Below are positions 45,919 through 57,772 of a DNA stretch of 64,000 nucleotides, one piece after another. The DNA comes from Toxonevra muliebris (lineage: Eukaryota > Arthropoda > Insecta > Diptera > Pallopteridae). Position 1 is the stretch's first letter. The number at the start of each line of letters is the position of its first letter. Below the pieces are notes generated by a model. It had not been told where the DNA came from. It searched no databases and was given only the letters and a program-made list of their open reading frames with translations. The position numbers and the translations under genes were made by a program. The stretch lies in the NCBI GenBank assembly GCA_963691655.1, contig OY829326.1, positions 20,758,878 through 20,822,877 of the forward strand. Direction: 5' to 3'.

Positions 45919-46714
45919 CAGGGCCGTAGTCAGGATTTCTTTTCGGGGGGTTTCATTTGAAGAAAATCGACATTGACTTGCCATTACTAATGATGAGCCC
46001 GACCTCAAAACAATTACCAAAAATACTAAAAATAGTCAGAGGCTAATTTTTTTCAAATGATTATCAGGGTTAAAGAATTAATTACATTTTAAGATTGTTT
46101 CCTAGAACTTTGAAACTGATCCACTACTACTGCCCTATATGGGCTTTGCGAATAAAATGGTTCCTAGTGTTTGTGAATGAATTTTTTATACTGAACACGA
46201 ATCTGAGTTAAAAAATTTCCCATCACGCCACGTTTTAGAAAAAAATAGGATGGAAAACCCTAAAATAGAATTTTTGGCCATTTTTAAAAATTGGAGAGCT
46301 GAACACTGGCGTGCTACAAACTTCGAAATCCAGAAATTATAGGCTGAGTCATGCCCTTCCAAATGAGCCCTAAACCCGAAACTGTAAATCAAAAACAGTT
46401 GCTGACCTAGAAAAACTATAAATGCAGAATTGCTCAGCAGCACCTTCTCTCTTTATGTCCAAAGTCAAACCTCATGTCAAAGAAAATAAATCGGATCTAG
46501 TCGCATAGTGTAACTAAGATTTTAAGTTTATTTTTTTATATTTGACTTTTTAGAAAGAAACTGGTTAAAGTAAAAAATATTTAAAAATTGTTCAATAGAT
46601 TTTATTTTGACTTTTTTGTCATCCTCTGGCAATTAATATCAAAAAATAGTAGAAAATTTCCACATTTCGGGGGGAGTCAGAACCCCCAAAGCCTCCCCCC
46701 TAAATACGACCTTG
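45919..46714. mobile_element. hAT-like element with G-rich ends, copy 2, exact TSD CTGCATAT
   Basis: CTGCATAT is duplicated exactly at 45911-45918 and 46715-46722. The left end is CAGGGCCGTAGTCAGGATTT; the right end, reverse-complemented, is CAAGGTCGTATTTAGGGGGG. Interior blocks shared with copy 1 include GGGTTTCATT(C/T)GAAGAAAAT, AATTACATTTTAAGATTGT and CGCATAGTGTAACTAAGATT. It is about 290 bp shorter than copy 1. Confidence 0.9.
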
Positions 46715-46904
46715 CTGCATATGAATGAAAATAATTTTTCATGTCCGTTGTTTCCCAACAAAAACAATATGAATTTTATGGAGACAAAATTTGTATTGTT
46801 TCCAATATAAAATTAAGTATAAAACGAAAGAGAGCTTTTCAAAAAGAATGTATATTGTCCATGACGATTAATTATAATAATGGTGAAATAACTTCCCCCT
46901 GAAG

Positions 46905-47190
46905 CTTCTCTTTGCTGACGGTTCTACTTAAAACTTTAGTCTCTCCGTGAGCAGAGCAGCTAGAGCTTTGGTTATATATTGGAACGTTTCAGAGATTTGA
47001 TAACGAGTTATGGACCTGAAGTCTTTTGCAACTCCACCTTATTTTTGTATTAAATATGGCATAAATCCTTCTCAAGTTGTCCAGTCAATTAATTACAAAT
47101 CCAACCAGGAATTAAATGTATGTCATTCCATAGCATAAATGAGATAATTCCATTTGGGCCAGATGCCTTTTGCAGACTGTAACTCTTCAC
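46905..47190 (-). pseudogene. Non-LTR reverse transcriptase fragment
   Basis: On the minus strand from about 47180 a frame reads LQKASGPNGIISFMLWND, matching the KxxGPDGI block at the start of RT. Further on, in another frame, GGVAKDFRSITRYQISETF then QYITKALAALLTERL matches the (P)KPGK..YRPISLLxxxSKxFExIIxxRL block. The order and spacing fit, with stops and frameshifts between. The catalytic YADD region is absent. Confidence 0.45.
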
Positions 47191-49294
47191 AGTATGTTAT
47201 TTATTTTTTTTAACGGTAGCTGAGTTGAATAAGTGTTCAAACATTGAATTAAAAATTATCTACATTCATCTCTATTGCGCTTCTTTTTTTTTGTAGCCGT
47301 TATAAATATCAGGTTAGATCAAACTATACAAACTCGTCATAACTACTGAATAAGTATAAATAAATTTTTTTTTTACTTAGGTTTTCCTAGAGAGAGTAAA
47401 AATTCTTCAATGAAATGAATAGACTAGCAAAAATGTAGACAATTACTTGATGCTATGTATTTTTTCTTGCTTGTTGCTGCCGCATATTGCAGTCAGTTAA
47501 ATATTTAACTTAATCATTGGAGACTTTTTTCCATGAAATTAATTTTTGTGCCAGCGACATTTTTTTTCTTTTTCATTTTAAATAGAATTCTCAGAACAAT
47601 TTTTTCGCTAAATTAAAATGCAGTAAATGCTGCAAGTGGCAGCAGATTGGGATGCTATTTTTTTATGTTTTCAAAAGAAAAACGTTCATAAACTAGGTGG
47701 TATAATTTGAGTCAAGTGGGAGAGTTGAAAATATTTTTTTTTTTTTTTAATTCAAAGAAATTAAATTTTTGAAATACTATGTGGATTTATTTTTTATCAT
47801 TTTATTCATTGACAGTAATGCAATTAAATTGAAATTTATACCAGCAACATGTATGTAGGTACAGCATACCCCTAATTCCCCTATATACATATATTTTATG
47901 CGTGTGATGGACGCGTTTCTATGCTATTACGCTCCTTCTTTCTGCATTAATGTTTTGACTACACTTTTGTCGGCTTTTAACTTTGCTTGTTTAATTTTAT
48001 TATTACATTCTTCTTTTTTCCTGCTTTTCGATTTTTCTGCTACTACGAATACTTTGCCTTGTTTACTTTTAACCCTCTAGGCTAAAGCTAAACCAAAAAA
48101 AAATTAATGGAAAAATGTTAAATAAATCAGTTAAGTGGACATGAGAGGCTCGCTGTTGCCACAACAGCAGCAGCAGCTAATTACGCCCCATTAGTGTTGC
48201 AACAAAATGGTCTGCATTTATTTTATCACTTTAAACCCTAAACAGTAAGTAAGTAAGTAAGCAGTAGTCACAATCTAGTAGTAGTGGTTGTGCATGTGTT
48301 TGTATATAATAAAAGTTATAAGTATGTAGTTTTAGCTATCTTTAAACCTATTGTAATTCATAATGATTGTGGATTGCGACCATTACGCATGCAATAATTT
48401 AGTAATTATAATTAATAATCTCAGGTTTGAGAGGGAGTTGATTTTACGAACAAACACACTCAAAAAAAAAATGTCGCAAAGTCATGTTGCAATTTATGTT
48501 GATTGTTAGTGTGGGAAAAATTATATAAAATCTGTTTTTCTTCTTCTCTTTCTGTGAAAGTTATTGTTGTTTTAAATGTATACATATGTAGCTTGAAATT
48601 TTTTACTTTAATTTATTACCAAGTTATAGTTTTTAATGCGAGGTTATGTGCATTCATCTCTTTATATGCAATTGCCACCTTCAGCAACAACTTTTGTTGC
48701 CTCCAATGTTTTTACTTTTGTATTTTTTATTTACAGGCTATTATCTTGTTGCTTTAATTGAGTTTTTTGAATGATAATGCATAATGATGCGTTTTTATGT
48801 TTAAGAATTAAGTAATAAAATTTCGTACAATTATGGTAATGTACAAGCTACGTGCATTGGATGCCAGTGGTTTATAATTTTTTAATTACACTCAGGGACA
48901 AAGAAACTTTTATATCCCAGTCGGAAACTTTTTCTAAGTTAAAAACTTTTGCAAGCGAGTTAAATAGATGTAAACGTATAGAATCGTGGATAAAATCAAA
49001 ATAATGAAACAGGTAGAGAGGTGGGGAGTGAAACGGAAGGAGTGGAAATGGCGAAACAGCCACGCACTAGACACTTGATATGAGCAATTGTGACCGAATC
49101 TTAATATATACTTGCGCACATGTTGTACAACAAGACATGTGTGCACAACAGTATATGCTAACCAGTCAATGTTGGAATTCTAGCTCATCTTTTTCGTATT
49201 GAATCAAATCTCGAAAGTGTTCTAAATCTGTCCAAAGTATACTGAATATTTTATTTTAATAAATAAATCGTCTTCGTTCAGCCATAATTCTATA
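47191..49294. other. Non-coding stretch
   Basis: No gene is supported. (AGTA)n near 48246-48260; poly-T tracts near 47370 and 47737-47748. ORFs at 47898-48080 and 48503-48757 are T-rich. Confidence 0.4.
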
Positions 49295-49296
49295 TA

Positions 49297-50203
49297 CCAC
49301 CTTGATCAAAAAGTTCCAGGAATTTATTTAGAAAATTAAAAATACAAGTTTATTCATCTAAATCTATATTGTCCCCTTCAAAGTAATCCCAGTCGACTGC
49401 AACAAACTTATGCCAGCACTTAATCCAATCCTCGAAACATTTTTTATATTCGGTTTTCGGTATGTCCATCAGTGCTTCCTGCGATTTTTCCATTACTTCC
49501 TCTCGGCTGCTGAAACGCGTTCCCCGTAATGGTTTTTTAACTCGATTGAACAGAAAGAAGTCACAGGGAGCCAAATCAGGTGAATTCGGTGGCTGTTGGA
49601 TGGTATTTGTTACATTTTTCGTGAAAAAATTACGAATAATGATGGCACTGTGTGCAAAATCCACGAGTTTTCTGTCCACAATTCTGGTCTCTTTCGGCGA
49701 ATTGCTTCACGCAAACGCTTCATAACGCCCAAATAATACTCTCTGATGGTTAATTTGCGGTTATTGACCGAAATTTCTTTTACTTTATCAACGTTTTCGT
49801 CGGTTTACGATGTCGATGGTCTGCCACTGCGTTCATCATCTTCGATTGACTCACGACCACTTTTGAATCGCTCGTGCCATTGGTAAACGACCGTTTTCTT
49901 TAGAGAATCATTGCCGAAACACTTTTCCAATATTTTCAACGTCCGCGCACCATTAAATCCGTTTTTTACGCAAAATTTAATACAATAAAATTTAATAAAA
50001 TTGTAAAAAATCGCCAACACACACAGAGATAGATGTACATTTGGCTATGTAACTTTTCCAAATGTCAAGCTATGACGCTAAGATTTAGAGGGGATATCAA
50101 CAACAATATACCAATTTAACAAAAAAAAAAAAAAAACAGAACTAAATCGGAACGATGGGAGCGCCACACGTTGGTTATTCCGGAAACTTTTTGATCAGGA
50201 TGG
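49297..50203 (-). mobile_element. mariner of a second family, internally deleted, TA target duplication
   Basis: The left end is CCACCTTGATCAAAAAGTTC; the right end, reverse-complemented, is CCATCCTGATCAAAAAGTTT. TA flanks both sides (49295-49296 and 50204-50205). It is 907 bp against roughly 1.3 kb for a full mariner, and its ends and protein differ from those at 15553 and 37676. Confidence 0.92.
49350..50020 (-). pseudogene. mariner transposase, second family, internally deleted
   Basis: The DNA-binding N-terminus reads FCVKNGFNGARTLKILEKCF then GNDSLKKTVVYQWHERFKSG and DDERSGRPSTS, with a TAA at 49805-49807. The frame continues TDENVDKVKEI, NNRKLTIRE, then jumps to YYWALMKRLREAIRRKRPEL, so the stretch that should hold GDE (first Asp) is deleted. 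The HDNA block (second Asp) is also lost: WILH runs into SAIIIRNFF with a frameshift. The last part reads NTIQQPPNSPDLAPCDFFLF (third Asp kept) and ends ...YFEGDNIDLDE at 49350. Two catalytic residues are gone. Confidence 0.9.
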
Positions 50204-50205
50204 TA

Positions 50206-53200
50206 AATGTGTTTATATGTTTTATTAATATTTCTTTTAGATATTTAACACAATTATGACGGATGAAGTGTATTGAAAACGCTGCTTGAGTACAGACGTA
50301 TTTCTGCACAAGCAGTTGATTGCGTATTAGATGAAACTTTGAGAAATTGATCAGAATCAAGTTTATTTGCTCATCCATGCTACGGAAAAAATCTGTGGGG
50401 CGGGGCTTTATCCACATAACCCCTCTATTTACAGAAGCTTATATAGTACAGTACAGAGATTTGGCACAAAAAACGTTGGTTGACAATGCCATGCCATAGA
50501 AAAAATGTGTGTGGAAATGGAAAAGGAGCGGAAACCTCCTATACGTATAACCTCAATATTGCTTATGGGATATTTCAAAAATTATTTACAGTACAGTACT
50601 GAGATTTGGTATAAAGACATTGGACTCCTTATCCTGAGCTGCTGAATTTCGACACTTTGATCCAATATTAGAACATTCTCCTTATGAATCATTCAAATTG
50701 GTGACTTAAAATTTTAAATTGAAGCCCCCAGCAGCCTTATGAATATCATTGATAACTAACCCAAAGATAACATTAATTTTTTTTTTTTTTTGGAATAATG
50801 TTTAGGTTTCAAATTGATGTAAGTTGAACAACTGTTCAGCACACACTACTCCCAAAAGATCCAAATAATTTCAAACAGAATAAAAAGCCGCAAAGATCTA
50901 TGATGAGGGCAATGATAGGTATCATATAACAAAAAAAACCGATATCACTGATATCATTGAACCCATAAAACGTGCAAAATTAAAATTTGAATGGATATTT
51001 CTCTCTTCTTACCGATTGCAGATGAAAAAAAAAACTTGTAAAATGGATCTTTAGAGAAAAATAAAAGGAACAGACGACAAATAATAACGACGGTGACTCT
51101 TAATGAACCTCTTGTTTCCAAATATTTGGACACTCGAAATGATAAAGCTCTGGATAATTTTTATAAATCCGAAAGTTGCAGTTGTAAACTTAGGAAATTT
51201 GAGTTTACAATCGTTTTTAACTTAACGCTCCACAAAGCACTCATATAACTTACCGAGACCTAGAATGTTTGAATTTAAACCCTAACAGCACTGTGATTAT
51301 AAACGAGAGCTAACCAAAAGGCATCATTTAAATTTAAATAAATAATAAAAAAAAAAATTCCCCCCATTTACTTCATGAAAATCCAAGAAATTTTAAAAGA
51401 ATTACATAAATACGTGTCGAAAATTGTTAATATTTAATTGGAATTTAAATATTGATTGCGGTTGATGTTTATTTAGCAACAGCTATAATAACAAGAACAA
51501 CAACAACAGTATATATTATTATCAACTCAACAACTTAAAAACAAAACTCCATGGTCATAAAGTGCACAACACGCTCGTTCCTACCACAACACATCGTTGT
51601 TTTACATCTTCTGCTTAAATTTCTGCTAGTTCTTCTTCATCTTTGCCTACATCTTTTTTAAGTACTTACTATACAATACATATATTCCTTTTGGTTAGCA
51701 GTCAAAGATTTTATGTTCATTTTTAATGTTAACGCGCAAGCATAAGATACTTAAAAAATATTATTATGGAATATACCAGCAACGGCTACAACAGCAGCAG
51801 CAGCAGCAGCATTTATCTATAAGATGAAATCTCTGTGCGCTTTTCGGTGTTTGACCAATGTCAACGACACCGGCACCAGAGAACTTCAACAAATGTAACT
51901 ACAGACATAACTATGTACCACAAAAATTCATGAAGTCAACGACGACACCATTAATGATGAAGGCGGCAATTGCCGATTTAAGAAGAACTTGATTGGGTAG
52001 TAGGGGTGAAGAAGATGCAGACAGACACTATCATAAAATGCAACCAATTGGTATTGCTATTAATTTACATTTAGCTCTTAGTCTTTTATAGCTTACTTCT
52101 TATTTGCTTTAATAATTGCATGGTTATGAACTGCAAGGGGACCGCTATATAACAGAGAGATAGAGAGAGAGAGAAAGAGATAATTGAAAAACGAAGAAGA
52201 GAGATTGCGAATAAACGAAAGCGAATCATTTAAGTTTTATGTTAATTAAGTTATAAAAATAATCGAATAAATACTAAAATGGAAATAAAAAAAGAAACAA
52301 AAACTGATCATTTCGTTAACAAATATCTCTCAAATCGTTGTTGGTTTCTTGTGGGCAAGTATAAATTTGATTACCAAAGCTGCTTTGAGATAGTAAAAAA
52401 TTTCTGCACTAAATATTGAATTTTTGCTTAGGTTGTGTTAGAATCAAAAATCTATTCAGTTAAATTTTTTAATTCTACTGGTATTCGTTTTTGCAAAAAC
52501 GTTGCATCTGCTGGATAAATAAATTCATAACAATTTTATGTCAGGATAATAATTGCTTTTCTTTGTGATTTTTGCCTTTTGTTTGTTTTACGCTTGCCTT
52601 ATTTTCAATATTCAAAACGTTTGTATTTGCTACATGACGCGTAGTCAGTTTACTAGAGAGAAGCAGTAAAAATTTATATGCAACTAATTCCATTGTTTTT
52701 GTTATGTCTTTGCCGTTTCATGCAATCCAATCAGCCTTGAATTGAATGCCGCCTGCCGCACTAACTATATGAAATATTTTCTACTTTTCTCTAGTTCTTT
52801 TGTATTTCTGTGGCTAACATTGCCCAATCCAATATATCCAATATGTTGCTGGTGCTGCTGCTGGTGCTATGGTAGCAGGCAGCAACAGACACAAAGGCTC
52901 AATTGAAATTAGTTTTTATGCTTTATGGATATATGTATACTCCCTCTCTCTTGCACACATACATACATATACATACTGACAAACACACACGTGCTCTTAT
53001 ATTTACGCACATATATGTACATATGTTGTTGCTTTTTCTTCTTGTTTTTGTTTTGCAATTGAATTGTTGTTGCTCTTTCCATCATTTTTGCTTCCATCCA
53101 CCATATTGTTGCTTTGCTTTTGTAAATATTTACGCAACTTGTAATTGATTTAAGTTCAAGGTTCACAATTGAACTGTTGTGTTTTTTTTCCCAGATTTTT

Positions 53201-53964
53201 TTTGTTCTTGTTGTTGTTTTTGCTTTTGTAAAGGTGTTTTTGATTGATAGCAGCGCCACTACTGCGCACTCTATAATAAATTTAATTGAGCTTAGTGCGG
53301 TGCGGGTTTTACAAGAGAGACAGACAACAATATTAAATTTCATGTGTGGAAAAGTAGATACATAAGTATTTAAAAATCATATTGGAGTGAGAAAATTCAA
53401 AATCTATGGATTTCATAAGTAGCTGCTTAAAAATTTTCAAGAACTAAAGTAGAAAATGTTACAATCAAGGAGAATATGTAAAATCAAAAACAAACTTACA
53501 AAGATTTTATTTTATATGTAAAGTGCCATCTCGCGGTGCGTTTTGGAAGTTTTAATTATGTAAAATTCCAGATTAAGCTAGATTGGGAAAGTGGAAAACG
53601 GGGCATTTAAATAAATATTGTTTTTATTCACCAATTTAATTTAAATTATTAAATCCAACGACACTGGCCTTATTTTATTCGGAATAACGCCACCTTTCGA
53701 CAGGCAATAGCTATCGCTTTTTAGAGGTGGCATTAACTTAATGGCTTGTTTCGATTCACACAAAAAGTAAAACTCGCATTAAAAAATTGCTGACAAATGT
53801 TCAATCTAGACACGGACGAGATAGAGTGTCAAATATTTTTTTATGTATCTGGAAGTAGTCTGAAAATTTTCATATAACTAATCAACCGTTAACAGTAAGA
53901 GAAAACTTTTAGAAATTTAAAAACAAAGCAGATTTATAGAGCCTGAGTTATAAAGTTTTTGATC
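50206..53964. other. Long non-coding stretch
   Basis: No gene is supported. (CAG)n at 51788-51812, (GA)n near 52156-52182, CACACACACG near 52980-52992, and a short inverted pair GCCACCT...AGGTGGC near 53690-53733. The opposing ORFs at 52903-53365 come from CAA/GTT-rich sequence. Confidence 0.4.
51788..51812. repeat. (CAG)n microsatellite
   Basis: Seven or eight uninterrupted CAG units read directly. Confidence 0.92.
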
Positions 53965-54715
53965 AGTGGCGGATCTCAAGTTTGTGGTTTGGGTGGAACT
54001 AATTTTGCTGAAATTAGGCTAAAATTCAAATCAAAATTCAAACCAAAATTCTGATAAAAACCCGATTTCCAATCAAAAATTAAATAAAAACTCTTTTTGA
54101 AATTCATTTCAAATTCAAACCAAATTCAGAGCGAAGCTTAGACCGAAACACACACTGAAATTTTGTCCAAATTTAGACCAAAAGTAAACTAAAATTTAAG
54201 CCAATTTCAAATCAAAATTCAGACTAAAAGTCATACCAAAATTCAAATAAAAATCATTCTGAAATTCAGACCAAATTCAAGCCGAATTTTGTCCAAATTC
54301 GGATCAAAAACAGTCCAAAATTAAGTCAAAAGTGAACTAAAATTTACAACGATTTCAAATCAAACTTTCGTTTAAAAGTCTGACGAAAATTCTAAACTAC
54401 GGCCAACATTCAGACTGAAATTTAGACTAAAATACACATCAAAATTTAGTGCAAATTTAAACCAAATCTTGAACAAATTCAGGTAAAACACAAACCAATG
54501 TTCAGACTAAAATACATACCGGAATTTAGTCTAAATTCAGACCAAAACTTTAACTAAAATTCATACCAAAAGTTGTTCAAAGTCTGACCAGAAATAAACA
54601 AAAACTTAAACCGATCTCAACTGAAAATTCAAACCAAGATTCATACTAAAAATCACACCAAAATTCAAACCGAAGTTCAGACCGAAATTCGTACTAAATA
54701 AATACTAGTTCAAAA
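53965..54715 (+). repeat. Degenerate 12-bp tandem repeat, array 3, next to a hAT-like end
   Basis: Begins with CAGTGGCGGATCTCAAG, which looks like a hAT-type terminus, then from about 54010 gives roughly 700 bp of AAATTCAGACCA-like units. Three consecutive 12-mers are clear at 54021-54056 (AAAATTCAAATC, AAAATTCAAACC, AAAATTCTGATA). Variation is mostly at positions 7-12 of the unit. Confidence 0.85.
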
Positions 54716-56775
54716 CAAGACCTAACTTTGCTACTTACGGAATACTTTCCCACAACCACTCAATATTACGAATAGCTCTGATTCAAAAAAAGAATAATCT
54801 AATAAGGGAGCTATAATTTGTTACTTTTTATTTAAGGGGCATCACAATATGAGCTAGCTGGTCGCAATGATTAAAGAACCTATAACAATCTAATAATCAA
54901 ACTGTGTAACAAAATATTGCAAGTAGATTTTGAGAAAGGACAAAGTTTGTCGAATCACTTTTAACATTTCTCCGTGATTTTAACACGAAAGCAAAATCAA
55001 TGGCAGTAGTATAAATTTTAACTAAATTCATTGAATATTGTAAAATATACAAATAGAAATGCATAAAAATACAAAATTTATGAAATTCTTTTGTAATGCC
55101 CTTGATTGAAAATGTTACAGAAGAAAAGTTCACTTTATGCAGATTAAAGTGGAAAATATTTATAAACACACAAGTCTCAAAAGAGATTCTTAAATTTGCA
55201 TTTATAGGCTATAAAATATGCATTTATCTTGGAAGAGATAAACATTTCTGATACGTACATATGTACATATTATATATCAACAACATACAGTCAAAGACAA
55301 AAGTTTGAGTACTACAATGCAACTTTCTTATCACTCAATAGCAGTGATTGGTGTAATCTTTTGCTGTAATTGTTCTTGAAAGGGGACAATGTTTACTACT
55401 TGTAAACTCTATTATTGAGTCACTAATGATTGTAGTTAGTTCTAAGTTCAGGTTCAAAAAAAAAAACAACTTAAGAGAAAAGAAAATCAGATGCTTTTTT
55501 TTTTTTTGATTCTTTAATTAACTTATTTAAAAGAAAGTTATATATTCTTTAAAATTTTTATTTGATTTTTGTATTCAAATTTCTTTGTTCAGTATTAAAT
55601 ATTTTTTCTGCATACTTTTGCCGCCAACTGTTGATATATATCTACATACATATGTATAAAGTTTACCATGTTCTTTGGGCTTTGTCAAGGTTGCTTGCTG
55701 CTTAATTGATTTTATGAAGCTTTTATTACTTGCTTGCTGTGTCTTTTTATATTTTCTTAACTGCTGCGTTTTAATACATTTTAGCCATGTTTGCCAGACA
55801 GCAAGCTAGCCAGCCAGCTCACTTGCCAGATAGTCAACAAGCCAGCCAGCTTATCTTACGTTAACATATTAGTACGAGTTTTAGTTTTTGCAAATATTTG
55901 CACTTTACTTACAAAATAATCTATTAAATACGATTTATATTTGTTGTTGTCATATCTTGTTCAATGAATTTTATGTTTATCTACTAAATTGATGTGTAAA
56001 TATCACACACTCACACACACACACACACAAACTAGATGAAGAACCTTGATAAAAAAATAAAATTCAGCTTTAACATTAAAATAAAATTATAATAATGTGC
56101 CAATTGTAATAATTACTTATGATATTCTTTGAAGTGAATAAATGTGTTAAATGTTAAAAAAAAATCTAAAAGTAAATATCTTTTTTCAAACCCTTTCTTT
56201 ACAAAGAAAATCAATTTCAAGTATAAAATTTTGGTCGGTTAAACTTATACTTTATGTACCCTATCATGTATAGGACACACCTTTTCTAATAAATATAATG
56301 CTTATTTGGGTGAAGTGGGAGTGGCTGCTAATCGATTTTGAAAATTCATTTGCCAACCTTTTAAAAGCCACTACTTCTGTGTATGATAGTAACTAATTTT
56401 CTTTAATATTTTCTTTGATTTTTTCACTTATATGGAAAGTGGGAGTGGTTACCAACCAATTTCCCCTATTCTTATACTATTCGAACATTCTATTCTTTTA
56501 CTAATTTCAACGCTATTTTCACCAGGGGAACTAAGTTTAGTTATAATTTCTACAATATTTTCCCTGGCATTGGCTCTAAAATATGTTAATCGTATGAAAA
56601 GAGAGCATGGTTATCAACTAAGGAGTGAGATTGAAAAAATCTTAACACACGTTTTACCTAATAATTTTTTTTGGGTGTAAAATTTAAAAATTTCTTTGAT
56701 CTAGTTATCTTTGAAAAATATGTCAGTTGTTATTTTTAATGACAAACATGTTGATTTATTGTGAGTTTGATAAAA
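54716..56775. other. Non-coding stretch
   Basis: No gene is supported. (CA)n near 56006-56029. GTGGGAGTGGCTGCTAATCG near 56317 and GTGGGAGTGGTTACCAACCA near 56439 form a loose direct repeat. The ORF at 56432-56680 (hydrophobic, 82 codons) starts in the second copy and has no family likeness. Confidence 0.4.
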
Positions 56776-57772
56776 ATGAGTGAAGAAAAAGAAGTACGTC
56801 TTAAAATTATTAAAAATTTTCAAAAAAATCCAAATTGGTCCTACAAAAAATTGGCCAAAGAATTGAAGGTCTGCCGTCAAACTGTTTCCAATGTTATTAA
56901 ACAGTTTCAGGAGAATTTGACCATTGATAGGAAACCTGGTTCGGGAAGAAAACAAGGACCACATGATATTGGGAAAGCCGAGAAAATATAAACCATATTG
57001 GAAAGATCTCCAAACACATCTGGTAGAAAAGCTGCCCGGTTAGCCCAGTGCTCTGACTATTTGTTGCGAAAAGTTAAAGCCAATGCAGGTTTGAAAACAT
57101 ACAAAGTCCAAAAAGTTCCAGACAGGAATGCTGCAAAAAATTTAGAAGCTAAAAGTAGGGCTCGGAAATTAAAGTCGAATTTCATACAAAAATATTTATG
57201 TTGTATAATGGACGACGAAACGTATGTACTGGCAGATTTTACGCAGCTTCCGGGTCAAAATTTTTATATTGCTGATGCTCGAGGAAATGTCGAAGAACAA
57301 TTTAGAATCCAAAAGCAGACAAAATTTCCTGGTATGGCAAGCTATATGCAGTTGCGGCAAAAGAAACAAGTTATTTGTTACAGTGGGCTCTATAAATACC
57401 GAAATATACATAAAAGAATGTTTGAAAAAGAGACTTCTTCCTTTCATAAGAGAGCACAATGTGTACACTTATTTTTGGTCCGATCTGGCATCATGTCACT
57501 ACGGCAAGAAAGATCTGGAGTGGTACCAAAGTAGTAACATAGCTTTTGTACCAAGAGAGGCCAATTCTCCAAATTGTCCGGAGCTAAGGCCAGTTTAGAG
57601 ATATTGGGTTCTTGTGAAAAGAAACTTTAACAGCACAAAAAAGGTGTCCCAAAATATCGACGATTTTAAAAGGAGATGGGCAAACTGTTCCAAAAAGGTG
57701 TCTGAAACAACTATCAAATCTCTAATGGAAGGCTTACCAGAAAAGGTCTACGAGTTCATAAATAGTGGTTAG
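56776..57772 (+). pseudogene. Tc1-like (IS630 superfamily) transposase, full length but broken
   Basis: From the ATG at 56776 (MSEEKEVRLKIIKNF) two helix-turn-helix segments follow: YKKLAKELKVCRQTVSNVIK, then after a TAA at 56989-56991 in the same frame SGRKAARLAQCSDYLLRKVK. The catalytic domain has IMDDETYVLADF (first Asp), a frameshift near 57326-57336 at KQTKF, then NFLVWQAICSCGKRNK, YFWSDLASCHYGKKDLEWY (second Asp) and NSPNCPELRPV (Glu, 32 residues between by my count). A TAG at 57596-57598 replaces the codon before RYWVLVKRN; the frame then runs on (KKVSQNIDDFKRRW, LMEGLPEKVYEFINSG) to a TAG at 57770-57772. One frameshift and two stops inactivate it. I could not find its terminal repeats. 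Confidence 0.85.

Noticed and set aside
52903..53365. Long opposing ORFs (144 and 81 codons)
   Set aside because: Both strands are open because of low-complexity CAA/GTT and ACATACATA repeats; the peptides are Lys/Thr or Phe/Val/Leu-rich with no family likeness.
56432..56680. Hydrophobic 82-codon ORF just upstream of the Tc1-like gene
   Set aside because: Starts inside a loose repeat (GTGGGAGTGG) and shows no recognisable domain; not part of the transposase frame.
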